Shown here: one piece after another, positions 21,453 through 35,908 of the stretch
Layout of the letters: each line of letters opens with the position of its first letter
Position numbering within the stretch: position 1 is the first letter of the stretch
Origin: Craterostigma plantagineum
Lineage: Eukaryota > Streptophyta > Magnoliopsida > Lamiales > Linderniaceae
Direction: 5' to 3'
Assembly (NCBI GenBank): GCA_027422505.1
Contig: JAPQWV010000002.1
Span: forward strand, 25,894,501 to 25,958,500
Length of the DNA stretch: 64,000 nt
Translations under genes and position numbers: made by a program
The notes under the pieces: model-generated
The model's input: the letters and a program-made list of their open reading frames with translations, nothing else
Database searches by the model: none
Told to the model about the DNA's origin: nothing

Positions 21453-23101
21453 GGGAATTTTATGTCAGGCCCCACTAATTTTTCAATTTACTTGTCAGGC
21501 CCTATTACAGAAATAATAAGTTTAAAGGACCTACTTTATGTAAAATTCGAGCTAAAGGACCAAAAACTATGATTTGACGAAAAACCCTTACTAAAATGCT
21601 ATTTTTTATGTTACTCAGTTACAGTATATTGTTACTATAGGAAACATACACATTATTTTTCGATAATATTATGTTACTCAGTTACAGAATATAGTTACTT
21701 TAGGAAACATACTAGTTATTTTTCAATAATATTGTGTTACTCAGTTACAGAATATTTTTCCTACACTGACGAGCACAAAAAAATTGGACTGCCCCATCCA
21801 ACCGATTATATCATGTTGGATTCACTGTGATATTGACGACGCACGAGGTAGAATTTGCCTGTCTAACTAGGTCGAGAATATAATGGTAAATCGAATCTAG
21901 ATTTCGACATAAATTGCAAGTAATCGGTATAAATTCGAGGTACCCATGAGAAATTGAAGTCTATTTTACATTATTGAGTCAATAACGACGTGATTTATGC
22001 AGTTTTCATCTGTTTTTTAGTGTCGTTTGTGATTTTCGTTCTTTTCTCCCGATCCATTGGTTCTATACAGAATGCGTTATTTACAACAAACAAGGTGTTA
22101 TTACCTTTCAACGACGTGGTACTTCTAAGGCATCATTTGTTATTAACCGTAAGACATTTGTTTGTTATGTTATAAGTATTTCTTTTTTACACGATTTAGG
22201 GAAAACATAATATTTGTTTCTTGCAACTAATCGGTATATATTTCGAGGTACCCATGAGAAATTAAGGTCTATTTTACCTTATTGAGTCAATAACAATGAG
22301 ATTTATGCAGTTTTCATATGTTTTTTAGTGTCGTTGTGGTTTTCGTTCTTTTTTCTCCCGATCCATTGGTTGTGAGTGCGTTATTTACGACAAACAAGGC
22401 GTTATTACTATTCAGCGACGTGTTACTTCTGAGTCAACATTTGTTACTAACCATAAGACATTTGTTATTTTCGTTATGTTATAAGTATTTCTTTTTTACA
22501 CGATTTAGGGAAAATATAATATCTGTTTCTTGCAAGTAATCGGTATAAATTCGAGTTACCCATGAGAAATTGAGGTCTATTTTACATTATTGAGTCAATA
22601 ACGACGTGATTTATGCAGTTTTCATCTGTTTTTTAGTCGTTTGTGATTTTCGTTCCTTTTTTCCCAATCCATACAGACTGTGTTATTAACAATATACGAG
22701 TCGTTATTTTTAATGTAGGATGTGGTATTTTTGTGTGATGATTTGTTATTTACTAGAAGAGATGTGTCATACGTCGCTAAGTATTTGGAAAAACAAAAAA
22801 AAATAAGTTCAACTCCGTCGAGCTCTACTACGACGACAGGTCAGGGTCGAACCTCCTCGTCTGCTCACGAAGGTCGAGATTATAGGCGGAAATCGAGCTT
22901 GAAGATTAGATCGCTCGTTGGAGAAGACAATGGCATATGTTTGTAAATATTGCATCTGTTAGTGGGTAAATATGTCATATCGCGTATTTTGGGTATTTTT
23001 CTCTAAGAATTTTAAAAGTAGGTCCTTAATACTAATTGAAACTATATTGGGGCCTGAACACTATTTAAAAATGTTAAGAGGGCCTGAACCGTAATTAATC
23101 C
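21453..23101. mobile_element. non-autonomous MULE-like element with internal tandem repeats
   Basis: Left text GTCAGGCCC...AAAGGACCTACTT (21474-21540) reappears inverted on the right (23020-23095). The outermost ends are GGGAATTTTATG and AATTAATCC. The 9-mer AAAAAAAAG flanks both ends (21444-21452, 23102-23110) and may be a 9-bp target duplication, though a poly-A tract is weak evidence. About 1.65 kb long, it has no transposase. A fragment similar to one end (GGGGCCTGAATCGTAATTAA) lies at 24827-24846. Confidence 0.55.
21915..22760. repeat. three tandem copies of a 307-309 bp unit
   Basis: Units start with TGCAAGTAATCGGTATAAAT at 21915, 22222 and 22531. All contain TACCCATGAGAAATTGA and TTATGCAGTTTTCAT. 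The first two continue to ACACGATTTAGGGAAAA; the third is truncated after about 230 bp. Small ORFs in them are in the same frame relation but look incidental. Confidence 0.85.
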
Positions 23102-23324
23102 AAAAAAAAGCTGGGCTCTATCGAAAAATGTTAAGGGTGAAAAGTGAAAACGACTAGAAACTATTTGATGTGCCTCTTACACCAACTGACTTCAGTTCTC
23201 CGCCGACGCCTTACACTGCAGAGTGCAGGCCAACCTAACCTAATTAAACAGTGCCATAATTTGTTCTATTGGAACTGCGTAACAAAAAGTGGTAATGCAT
23301 AGCAAAGTAGTGATACTACAGAAC

Positions 23325-24359
23325 TAGGATTGCCAACGGGGCGGGGCGGGGGCAGGGACCTAATCCCCGTCCCCGTCCCCGTCGGATCCCCGCGGGGATT
23401 CAATTTTTTAAAAAAAATTAATATTTTAAAATAATCTATAAATTTAAATATATTTTCGTTATAAATATTATATAAATTATAGTTTTATATTAGTTGTATT
23501 AATTTAATATTATTTAACCTATATTTAATATTATTTTAATTATAATATAATATTATATATACATTATTAGGAGTGCCAAAATTCCCACGGTGAACCATCC
23601 TCGTTGGGACCCGATGCTATTGGGACGGGGAATCTCCGGTCAAAATGGGGATGGGGAGTTCACGGTGATTCCCCGTTGGTGAAAGAGCGGGGACGGGATG
23701 GGGATGGTAATCATGTTTCTCACCGATCCCCAGCCCCGAAACCGGCCCCGTTTGAATCAAATGGTGATTCACTATTCCCCGATTCGATTTATTAATAAAT
23801 ACTATGAAAAACTAATTTGGATCAAGAATTCTAAATACCATTCTTTTATATTCAGAATCATATTTAAAAGCAAAAAATTCTACTTTCAATATATATTCTT
23901 CACAATACATGAATATTTCAATTACATATTATTTACAGTTTTTTTACTCTAATTTTACATATTAATTTGTCTATATTACTTAGTTTATGCTTTTTGTGCA
24001 AAAAAATAAATTAATTTACTGGATATACATGAATATGGGGAACTCGAATCCCCCATGGGGAACCCGATCCCGAATGGTGATTACCCATTCCCGAACCAAT
24101 TCATCACAAGCGGTGAATTAGTGGGGATGGTACTAAGAACGAGAATTTGGTATGGGGCCGGTATGTCCATTACTAGCCCCGAACCCGCCCATTGTCATCC
24201 CTATACATTATAATATATAAATAGGGGGCGGGGCGGGGAACGGGGCGGGGATCCCCCCGGGGAAAAATTTGTCCCCGTCCCCGCCCCACGGGGATTCCCC
24301 GCTCCGTTCGGGGTGGATTCCCGCGGGGACCGGGAATCCCCGCCCCATTGCCATCCCTT
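23325..24359. mobile_element. GC-ended hAT MITE, copy A, with a second MITE nested inside
   Basis: Starts TAGGATTGCCAACGGGGCGG and ends CCCCATTGCCATCCCTT. The flanks TACAGAAC (23317-23324) and TGCAGAAC (24360-24367) are an 8-bp duplication with one difference. Without the nested element (636 bp plus 8 bp) its length is about 391 bp, close to copies B (30480) and C (36752). The centre is AT-rich and without genes. Confidence 0.75.
23568..24203. mobile_element. nested hAT MITE inside copy A
   Basis: Starts TAGGAGTGCCAAAATTCCC and ends CCCATTGTCATCCCTA. TACATTAT is perfectly duplicated at 23560-23567 and 24204-24211. It is related to its host element in its ends but differs inside. Confidence 0.8.
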
Positions 24360-24367
24360 TGCAGAAC

Positions 24368-24710
24368 AAACGAAGTGTATTGCATATCGAACCCTTCTAC
24401 TGTGCTCTTTCCTCACTCTCCTTATCCTATTAAGCTCTTGATGAATTACATTCCTCAAAGATTTTAGGTAAGAATCCATGTCATGGTCTCTTTGTATAGT
24501 GCCACCGTAACCATAAGCAGAACGATCACTTAAAATCTCGAGAGGGTGAAGCGAGTTCATGAACATAGCCTGCACTACACTTAACTGCTTCTCTGCTTCA
24601 GTTGCGTCTAATCCCGGGCAGGTCAGTGCGTATAGGCCGCTGCCGGGGGCAGGAGTTCATGGCTTGGGGAGAACTTTTCGTCGGGTTGAAGAATTCTCCC
24701 ATTGGAGCAA
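24368..24710 (-). pseudogene. unrecognised gene fragment with protein-like sequence
   Basis: On the minus strand, from near 24700, an N-terminal MGEFFNPTKSSPQAMN-like start is followed, after a one-base frame change near 24615, by LDATEAEKQLSVVQAMFMNS and YGGTIQRDHDMDSYLKSLRNVIHQELNRIRRVRKEHSR. The amino-acid mix looks like a real soluble plant protein, but I do not recognise the family. The reading frame runs into the hAT MITE at 24359, so the MITE may have broken the gene. Confidence 0.35.
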
Positions 24711-25269
24711 TTTCTGCCGAACGAAACGAAAAAAGAAGTGGTACTGCAGAATGATGAAGTGGTATGCAGAAATCGGATCTTTAAAACTAATTGATTTTTC
24801 TGACATTGAACTCGATTTTAAAACTTGATTGGGGCCTGAATCGTAATTAACTCTTGTTCTTTCTTTTGCATGAGATGGGCCACACGCAATCTAAATAAAA
24901 TAATTCAAAGACTTGAATTTGTTCGCAGCTTTTTTTTACGATGCTTTCGATAACAAATCCAATACAATCTATCTAGACATGCCCAAAATAAACCGTAACC
25001 GGCGGTTGAACCGTCCAACCGCCGGTTACGGAACCGGCAACCGCAAACGGCCGGTTATGGGGCGCTTGGTCGATTTGACCAACCGCAAACCGCCGGTCGA
25101 TAACCGCCAGTTAGGCGGTTAACCGGCGGTTAGCAAATTTTAAAAAAAATTAAAATTCAAATTTTGAAATTGCCGCCGTTAGTTTTTTAAAAAAATATAA
25201 AATAATTAAATAGCCGTTGTAACCGGCGGTTAACCGGACAAACCGCAGGTTACAACGGGAAAAATTTTT

Positions 25270-25960
25270 TTTTTTTTAAATGATCTCAGTCTCACTCTCA
25301 GTCTCTCTCGCGCTCTCTCTCTGTCTCTCTCAGTCTCTCTCTCTCGCTCTCTCTCAGTCTCCCTCGCTCTCTCTCTCGGTCTCGCTCTCTCTGTCGGCGA
25401 CCACCTCCCGCCGACCACCTCCTGCCGCCGCCGACCACCTCCGCTCCGCCAGCCCCCACCACGCCACCCCCACCGCCCGCTACCTCGCCCGCCACCACCT
25501 CCCATCCGGGACCCGCCGCCCACCACCTCCCGCCACTGCCGACTACACCGACCACCTCCCGCCGCCGCCGACCACCTCCGCTCCGCCAGCCCCCACCACG
25601 CCACCCCCACCGCCCGCCACCTCGCCCGCCACCACCTCCCATCGGGGCCGCCGCCGCCCACCACCTCCCGCCACCGCCGAGCGCCGACTACACCGGGCGA
25701 CCACCTCCCGCCGCCGCCGACCAACTCTGCTCCGCCAGCCCCCACCACGCCAGCCCCACCGCCGACGCCACCGCCCACGCCGCAGCCGCAGCCACGCGCC
25801 AGCCCCCGCCCGCGCCAGCCGCCGCACGCCGCAGCCGCTGCAGCCGCCGCCCACTGTCCTCCGCCAGCCGCCGCAGCCGCCACCGCCCACGCTGACAGTT
25901 GTCGTCCGCCGCTCCACCGCACCACCGCACCGCCACGTTTCGCCTCGGCCGGGCCCCCGA
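25270..25960. repeat. low-complexity CT-rich then CCG/CCA-rich region upstream of the hAT transposase
   Basis: A CTCTCT tract (about 25285-25395) passes into a Cys/Pro-codon-like GC-rich stretch. A block of about 75 bp that includes CCACGCCACCCCCACCGCCC recurs at about 25450 and 25590. Long open frames on both strands (for example 25280-26026 plus) are made of biased repeats and are very probably not proteins. Confidence 0.7.
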
Positions 25961-27839
25961 CCCTTGGTATCTTTTTTTAAACGTTTTAGTTTTTTATCTA
26001 ACCATATTTTTCGTACCCGTGTGTAGATTATTTATAGATGGATCGTGGTGGTGGCCGACGTGGTTCTCGTGCATCGAGGGCCAGCAAAGGGAAGCAATTC
26101 GTTGGTAGTTCATCGCAAGATGACTACCAACAATACGATCCGAACGAGTTCTTGGATATCGCCGACGTGCTCGGCGGTGACTTGAACGAGGACCCGGCCG
26201 GGTTCGAACCGTCGCCGGGAGCAAGCTCGCATGCCGCGCAACATACGGAGGTGGAGGAGGCGGATCCGGAGATCGAAGCGCCTACGCAACAGGCCGCCGC
26301 CCGGCGGCTACAGTCGGACATCTTCGCGGTACACTTCAAGAAGGTACCTACTAGTATAGTCAACCAATTTAGAGCCATTTGTAACTACTGTCCCAAGGAA
26401 TATAATTTTGGAAAGGGAGGCGGATATGGGTCAATGAATTCCCATCTCCGTTCGAAACACCCGAGTAAGTTAGGTATAGCACAAAACCAACAACAAATGT
26501 TCGGAGGTACGGATTCGTCCGCGTCGGGACCCGCCGGCGGGAGCGGAAGCGCAACGTCGTTGTTTCATTACAACGAGGACGTTGCGCGACGGGAGCTTTC
26601 CAAGTTCGTAGCCACGAAGCATCTACCGTTTCGATTTGTCGATGACCCGATCTACGAGCATTGGATCAAAACCGCATACAATCCTCAGGTGAAGAAGATT
26701 TCGAAGAGCACCTTGACGCGGGATACTAAGAAGACAGTAATTGCGCTTAAGCGCGACTTAGTAGCGATATTAGGTAGTTTAGGAACTAACGTGTCGATTT
26801 GCTCCGATATATGGAGCGATCATTGGCAACGTTCATCTTACATGGGCGTGACATGCCATTGGATTGATGGTTAGTGGACGATACAAAAGCGCTTGATCGC
26901 ATATAGGGAGTTCGATGAAGCGCACACGGCGCAAAACATTGTGATCAAGCTTAGGACGATCTTATCAGAGTATAGGATAGTCAACAAAGTCTTTTCAGTA
27001 TCGTTCGACAATGCGAGCGCAAACAACGCGAGCATTGAACGGTTGATCGAGTATTGTCAGCCGTCAGTCGGAGGACGGTTTTCCACGTGCGTTGTTTTTG
27101 CCACATACTTAACCTCTGTGTGCAAGACGCGCTAGCTAGTTTAAAGGAGCAGGTGCAGCCTATACGCTACGCAATCTCCTACCTGATGCGACACCCGTCT
27201 TTGTGGAAGAAGTGGAAGCGTTTCTGCGCTAGAGAGGATGTACCAGCCAAGAAGTTTAGTTTAGACGTACCCACCAGGTGGAATTCCACCTACAAGTTGC
27301 TGTACAGTTCTAGAGTATCGACAGCATCTGTGCGACTTTTTTGCCGAAAACAGAGTGTTGTCGTACATTTTAGTTCCGGAGATGTGGGACCCGTGCAACA
27401 GTTTATGTGAGATACTTCAAGTATTTCACGATGCCACCGAGGCGATGTCGGGTTCATATTACCCGACTTCCATACTTGCGTTAGATCATTTCGTTAAAGT
27501 CGCAATCATACTCGACGGGCTTCGGTTTGATCCAGTAGTCGGCGAGGCCATTGGGAGCATGACTACCAAGTGGCTCAAATATTTTTTTGAGTTACCGGAT
27601 ATCTTCATTATAGTGAAGATATTGGATCCGAGATGGCGTTTAGATGGTACGGGTAGACTACTAGAATGCTACTATACGAAGGTATCGTCGGGCAGGGTAG
27701 TCGATAGCATTTATTGGCAGAGCGTACTCGATCGAGCGCACTTTAAAGGATCTCTTTAAAGAGTATAAGCCCGATTTTGGCCACGACTCGTCTCGATCGG
27801 GATCGGGGCGCGGTCAATCTAGTTCTACTAGTAGTCGAT

Positions 27840-28963
27840 TGTAACGACCCTCATTTTCTAATAAATAGTTTGGCGGATTTTCGCAACGTAAGTCGTGGAA
27901 GACCCGTCGAATAAAAACTTTTTCTAAAATAAATGTAATAAAATAAACATCATCTATATAGTCGTATATTTACACAAGTCGTAACCCTAAAATAATTAAA
28001 ATCCTAACATCCCATCCACAGGTCGCATCCATGTACCGCCCTGCCCTCAAAAGTCCGTGGAGTCACCGCCATCAGCCCGCCTAGTCGTGACGTGTATCAA
28101 CGCCGGACTCGTATATACCTACAACACGTAAACTGAGCTCCTTGCCCAGTAGATGAAACATGCAAAATCAATTCCCAAACACCTCACAAATGCACGCTCG
28201 ACTCGTCTCTACTCATCTCAACACCTCACATGACTCGACACTTAGTACATTTCAAATACCCCGCTCAGGTCTCGTTAGAGTGGGTTCCCACTCAGGTCAC
28301 TTTAGAATGGAATATCCCACACAGGTCTCTTTAGAGTGGGTGGCTACTCAGGTCTCGTTAGAGTCGCATATCCAGCTCAGGTCTCGTTAGAGCGGGTAAG
28401 CTACTCAGGTCTCGTTATACTAGCTCCATTGTCTTTGTTTTGTTTACTCTTGTTCTTGATCTTATCTTTATGATTAGTAGACAACAAATTAGTAGGTGAG
28501 CAACCTACTACGTTTATTCCTTTAGTCATATGCATGATTAGAATGAGTCATTAGCAATAGCATGGTCCATCTCCTATTATTTATGTTCAATAATTCTACT
28601 TAGAAAGTGACAAAAATATACAACTAACATGTATGTATTAAGCATCTCCTTATCATCCTTATTTTATTAATTTCTTCTAATCATTCGTTTCCTTTATCAC
28701 AAATATACAAGTGTGTAACTATCATATAAATACCACATGTAAACAAGAAATACATGTTGAGGCCACAAAACTTAATAAAATATTAATCCCAATCTATAAT
28801 ATTTTATTTACTCAAATTTTTATTCTATTAAATAATTAAGTTCTTAGTCCATTATTTCGATTCACCTCTCTCAGTATTTTCAAATTCCTAATTTATATTC
28901 CTCAGTTAAATATCATCCTATCAATTACAACTAAGACCCGTATTAAATTTTACGGGTATTACA
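27840..28963. mobile_element. solo LTR inside the hAT transposase gene
   Basis: Starts TGTAACGACCC at 27840 and ends GGGTATTACA at 28963. The 5-bp duplication TCGAT is at 27835-27839 and 28964-28968. No internal retroelement sequence is present, so this is a solo LTR of 1,124 bp left by recombination. In the opposite sense it starts TGTAATACCCGT, common for gypsy LTRs of plants; the true orientation is not certain. Confidence 0.85.
28266..28430. repeat. six-copy 27-29 bp tandem repeat within the solo LTR
   Basis: CAGGTCTCGTTAGAGTGGG-like units start at 28266, 28293, 28322, 28349, 28378 and 28406. Alternate units resemble each other most closely, so the array may have grown as pairs of about 56 bp. 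Confidence 0.8.
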
Positions 28964-29449
28964 TCGATCTTCACGATTAGCTGACTACTACGACATCCTC
29001 AACGCAAACAAGCGTCCAAGGTCCTCCCAAAACCCCTACATAGAAGTCGATAACTTTATGTCGACGACCTTCGAGTTCGAGGACGAAGATGAGTTCAACG
29101 TCCTTAGATGGTGGTCGAGGGTGTCGCCAACGTATCCAACGTTGGCGAGGATCGCTCGGGAGATCCTTGCCGTCCCGGTCTCGACCGTCGCGGTGGAGCA
29201 TGCTTTTAGCATGGGCGGTTTGACCTTGAGCGAGAAGCGTTCGAACTTGAGTGTCGACAACCTCGAGTACCAATGTCTTCTCGACGATTGGACTCGAGCC
29301 GAGTATCGCACCCAAGATGAGCGTGCCAGCGACTCGCCCGACGACCTTTTCGAGGACACCACCGGCACGGAGACAAGCGGCGGCAACGGCGGCGACGGCG
29401 AGGATTATTAGAGGCATTCGGCGAGGCCGGGACTCCACATCAACAAACA

Positions 29450-29740
29450 AGTCCGAAAAAAGATAAGTATCCAACTCTTATATTTTTTGCATACAAATAT
29501 TTTTTATGTTTATATTGCTAACTAATGAATTGTTATTTTCAGGTACTAATTTATTTGAACACGCCTAACGACGAAGCCCGAAAAAGATAAGTATTCAACT
29601 CTTATATTTTTTTTTGCATACAAATATTTATTATGTTTATTGGCTAACTAATGAATTGCTATTTTCAGGTACTAATTTATTTGAACAAGCCTATTATATT
29701 ACGACGAGTCACGACAAAGCCCGAAAAAAGATAAGTAAAT
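29450..29740. repeat. tandem repeat of about 125 bp at the 3' end of the hAT transposase region
   Basis: CCGAAAAAAGATAAGTA occurs at about 29454, 29579 and 29721. The first two are followed by CAACTCTTATATTTTTT, a TTTTCAGGTACTAATTTATT segment and TTTGAACA. The third copy is partial. Confidence 0.65.
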
Positions 29741-30479
29741 ATTTGTATAATTACTTCTTGTTCTTTTTTTAAAATTAAACTTATAATGGAAATCATGTTT
29801 ATGCATTTTTTTATAGGGAACAAGATTACGAAGAAGAGGGGTTTCGGTAAGTGCAAGTAAGTTAGCAACGTGTGGTCTCCGGATGCTTTGACGGATCATA
29901 ATTGATAGTTGATTCGTCAGAGCTCCTGAGATCATACGCTGCTTTCTCGCCTACACTTGCGGAAGCCCGACCGAAAAGTCAAAGAATCGTGGCTTCGCCC
30001 GTAATTAATTTACATTTATGTATTCTGTTGTAATTGATTAATTAAAATTTGTAATACAATACTTCTTTGTAAAATGTAAAATGTAATTTTTTGTAATTGT
30101 CTTGCAAATTATATAATACTAGTTTGCGATACATAATTCGATTCGATTTGACCAAATAATATATCAAACTTTACACAAACACTAAGAATTAAAATATCTT
30201 AAAAAAAAAACCGGCGGTTGTAACCGGTTAACCGGCGGTTAGTCAACCGGCGGTTGGTCTAACCGTCAACCGGGGGCGGCTAACCGGCAACCGCCCCCGG
30301 CCGGTTAGACGGCGGTTAGTCCGACCGCCAACCGCCGGTTACCAAGGGCAAGTCTAAATCTATCTATGCTTGTCTTTGTGAAGTGGGCTACGGCGGACTT
30401 TCCCTTTATTTGTCGCCATCAACTTCGTCAGCCCTTTTGATTCTTTACCGAACAAATGAATAATAAATATGGGAGTTTT

Positions 30480-30876
30480 TAGGGATGTCAATGGGGCGGG
30501 GATTCCCCGTCCCCTCGGGGATCCGCCCCGAACGGGGCGGGAAATCCCCGAGTTTTTATCCCCGTGCGGCGGGGACGGGGACAGATTTTTCCCCGGGGGA
30601 TCCCGACCCGTTCCCTGCCCCGCCCCTATTTATATATTATAATGTATATATAATATTGTATTATAATTTAATAATATTAAAATAATATTAAATATAGATT
30701 AAATAATATTAAATTAATAAATAATATATAAAACTATAATTTATATAATATTTATAACGAAAATATATTTTAATTTATATATTATATTTAAAATATTATT
30801 TTTTAAAAAAAAATTGAATCCCAGCGGGGATCCGGCGGGGACGGGAAAATTTTGTCCCGCCCCGTTGCCAACCCTA
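30480..30876. mobile_element. GC-ended hAT MITE, copy B
   Basis: Starts TAGGGATGTCAATGGGGCGG and ends CGTTGCCAACCCTA, with GC-rich ends and an AT-only centre as in copies A and C. No matching 8-bp flanks are seen, so the duplication has decayed. Confidence 0.7.
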
Positions 30877-32290
30877 TTTACTATTCTTTTCCAATGTTGT
30901 TTGTGATCCATCATAAATGTGCTCTCATCACTACCATTAAATGTGAACCATGGAAACACCCAGCACTTGTCCACAGAAAGACATGTCATAACTACATAGC
31001 GATAACATGGTGGCGTCTTTCAAATATTATTAAAATATGGGGCCTTTCTTCATACAATTGACACATTTCTTTGTATAAATAAATGAATGTCAAATATCTT
31101 ACTATAACTGACAATTTGCCATCTTTTTTAAACGCTTCAATGATGCTTAATGAGATTATTAAAATCATAATTTAACGTTACAAAGACAAGGAAAAAAAAT
31201 ATACTAGAATAGGAAAAAGAGAAGTGGACACGTAGGACAGAGAGTAAAGGGGCAGATGGGGTGACAAAACAAGTGAAGGGCAAAAGAGACGATGAAAACT
31301 TCATAATGTTCGGTTGAGTGTTGGAGAGAGAAAAAAAGAGAGGTTCATCCATTCATACATACATACGTACATTTCTTGGTTGTGTCGTGTATTCGGATCT
31401 TTCGTTTTCAGCTCGATCTACGTTGCCGGAGTTTTCTCGTGAAGAAAGGAAATTGTTTTGCTTTTCGTGAGATTGTATTCAGAGAAACGCATATTTTTTC
31501 GGCTATTGGATGGCGATCACGATAGCGATTTAGCTCGTGCGTAACCTGGGGCTTATGTAAGACTCGTTCTCCTTTCTCCTATGATATCCGTTGATGCTCG
31601 TGGAGCCCCTTATTGTATGGTGTATTGACGCGAGGGCAGCTTTTTCTGTTCCTTTGGTGCGTGGTATATTCATTTTCTGCTGCTTGGAGATGAAATGCCA
31701 GCTGAGATCTGAATTGAAGATTAGCTGTTATTGATTGTGTGGATGGATGGTATGATTTTTTATTTTATCGAGATGAGTAATTGTTTTGATTGATCAAGTA
31801 TAGAGGGAGGTTTGCTGAAGTCTCGTTTGCAAAGTTCCATTAGGTACATCTGATCTGTCATATTGGTGAGACCTTAGGAATATTTTGACATTTTTTCATG
31901 CGGATGCGTGATTCTTTGAAGCTCTTTGATTTGATTGATTTACTTTTTATAAGCATAACCTGAAATTTTGTGGTGTGAATATAATTATGCTTCTTCATGG
32001 TAAAATCGTATGACATCATAGGCGCAATGTAAATCAAGATGGTGCTGACTGTATATTTCTTTATCTCATGCAGTTCAGCATAAGGTGATCTAGTCAAGAA
32101 ACACGTACCTGAACTTTTACAATCAACTGTTTGTTGCTTAGCCCCTTCCTTCTTTTTCCGGTAAAGTCCTGAGCTGTGTAGCTTATATAGCGGCATAAAC
32201 TTTTGTGAAGAATCCCTGTGATTATTCATTTTTGTGATGATTAGACTCCTGCATTATTGTTGCATGCTATGGTAGGTCTAGATAGAAGGA
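30877..32290. other. promoter and 5' UTR region of the Sec14-nodulin gene
   Basis: No coding sequence is recognised. A transcribed leader probably begins around 31330-31400. A 5' UTR intron is likely between about 31560 (GTAAG after ATGTAAGAC) and 32280. These limits are inferred from spacing and consensus only. Confidence 0.4.
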
Positions 32291-35404
<3,114 letters not shown>

Positions 35405-35598
35405 AATTGGGTGATTGAGATTGTTTATGAATGAACTCTTGAGGCTTTGAGATTCTTGCGCGGGCGGGCGGGCGGGCTAGTATGGTAGAGAAAACGTTAT
35501 AATGCTGCATTTTGTCACAGCTGCATGTTTTCCACCTTTCTGTCCGTAGGCAAAATATTATAAAAAATGTAAAATTCATAAGGGGAGGCTCATGAATA

Positions 35599-35696
35599 TA
35601 AATAAAATATTGGATATTTATTATTATGAGCCGGTAAACTTCGTTGCCTAAAATATCAAAATATGAATAATTAATAAATATCCAATATTTTATTTA
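35599..35696. repeat. perfect 25-bp inverted repeat
   Basis: The arm at 35599-35623 (TAAATAAAATATTGGATATT...) is exactly reverse-complemented at 35672-35696, with 48 bp between. It lies about 200 bp downstream of the Sec14 stop, so it could be a small foldback element or a 3' structure. Confidence 0.85.
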
Positions 35697-35908
35697 GTAG
35701 CATGTATGTACCATCTCCTTATGGGCTTTAAAGAGCCCGATTTAATTTGGAAATAATTGGCCCATTTAGTATTATTGGGCCTCAGAGCATAGAAAATTTA
35801 TCCATTGAATAGGGTTCTAAGAATCCATTTAACGGCCCATTTGAGATTGGGTTATTGATACTTTGAACAAAATATTTTGAATCCACATATATTTCTTTCA
35901 GGGGATTT

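Larger units (their letters stand above)
26038..29411 (+). pseudogene. hAT transposase (BED zinc finger type), disrupted
   Basis: Starts MDRGGGRRGSR at 26038. A BED-type zinc finger is seen at about residues 112-150, with CNYCPKEYNFGKGGGYGSMNSHLRSKH. The catalytic-core region follows with SICSDIWSDHWQRSSYMGVTCHWIDG, then an in-frame TAG at 26872 before WTIQKR. Frame changes occur near 27060-27100 (before CHILNLCVQDAL), near 27340 and near 27745. PTRWNSTYKLL marks the conserved second part. The C-terminal hAT dimerisation domain (29058-29411) has YPTLARIAREILAVPVSTVAVEHAFS. A solo LTR (27840-28963) splits the last part. At least one stop, three shifts and one insertion make it inactive. Confidence 0.9.
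24974..30356 (+). mobile_element. hAT transposon with decayed transposase gene
   Basis: Ends are TAGACATGCCC at 24974 and, inverted, TAGACTTGCCC at 30356. AATCTATC is perfectly duplicated at 24966-24973 and 30357-30364. Both subterminal regions (24995-25260, 30208-30345) are packed with AACCGGCGGTT-like motifs in both orientations, the usual place for transposase binding sites in hAT elements. The element holds a transposase pseudogene, a low-complexity 5' region and a solo LTR; without the LTR and its duplication it is about 4.25 kb. Confidence 0.92.

Noticed and set aside
25280..26026. 248-codon plus-strand ORF and overlapping Gly/Arg-rich minus-strand ORFs
   Set aside because: They are translations of CT- and CCG-rich repeats, open on both strands at once, with no start context or domain; low-complexity DNA of the hAT element.
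30472..30884. 8-bp target duplication around MITE copy B
   Set aside because: Flanks GGAGTTTT and TTTACTAT do not match.
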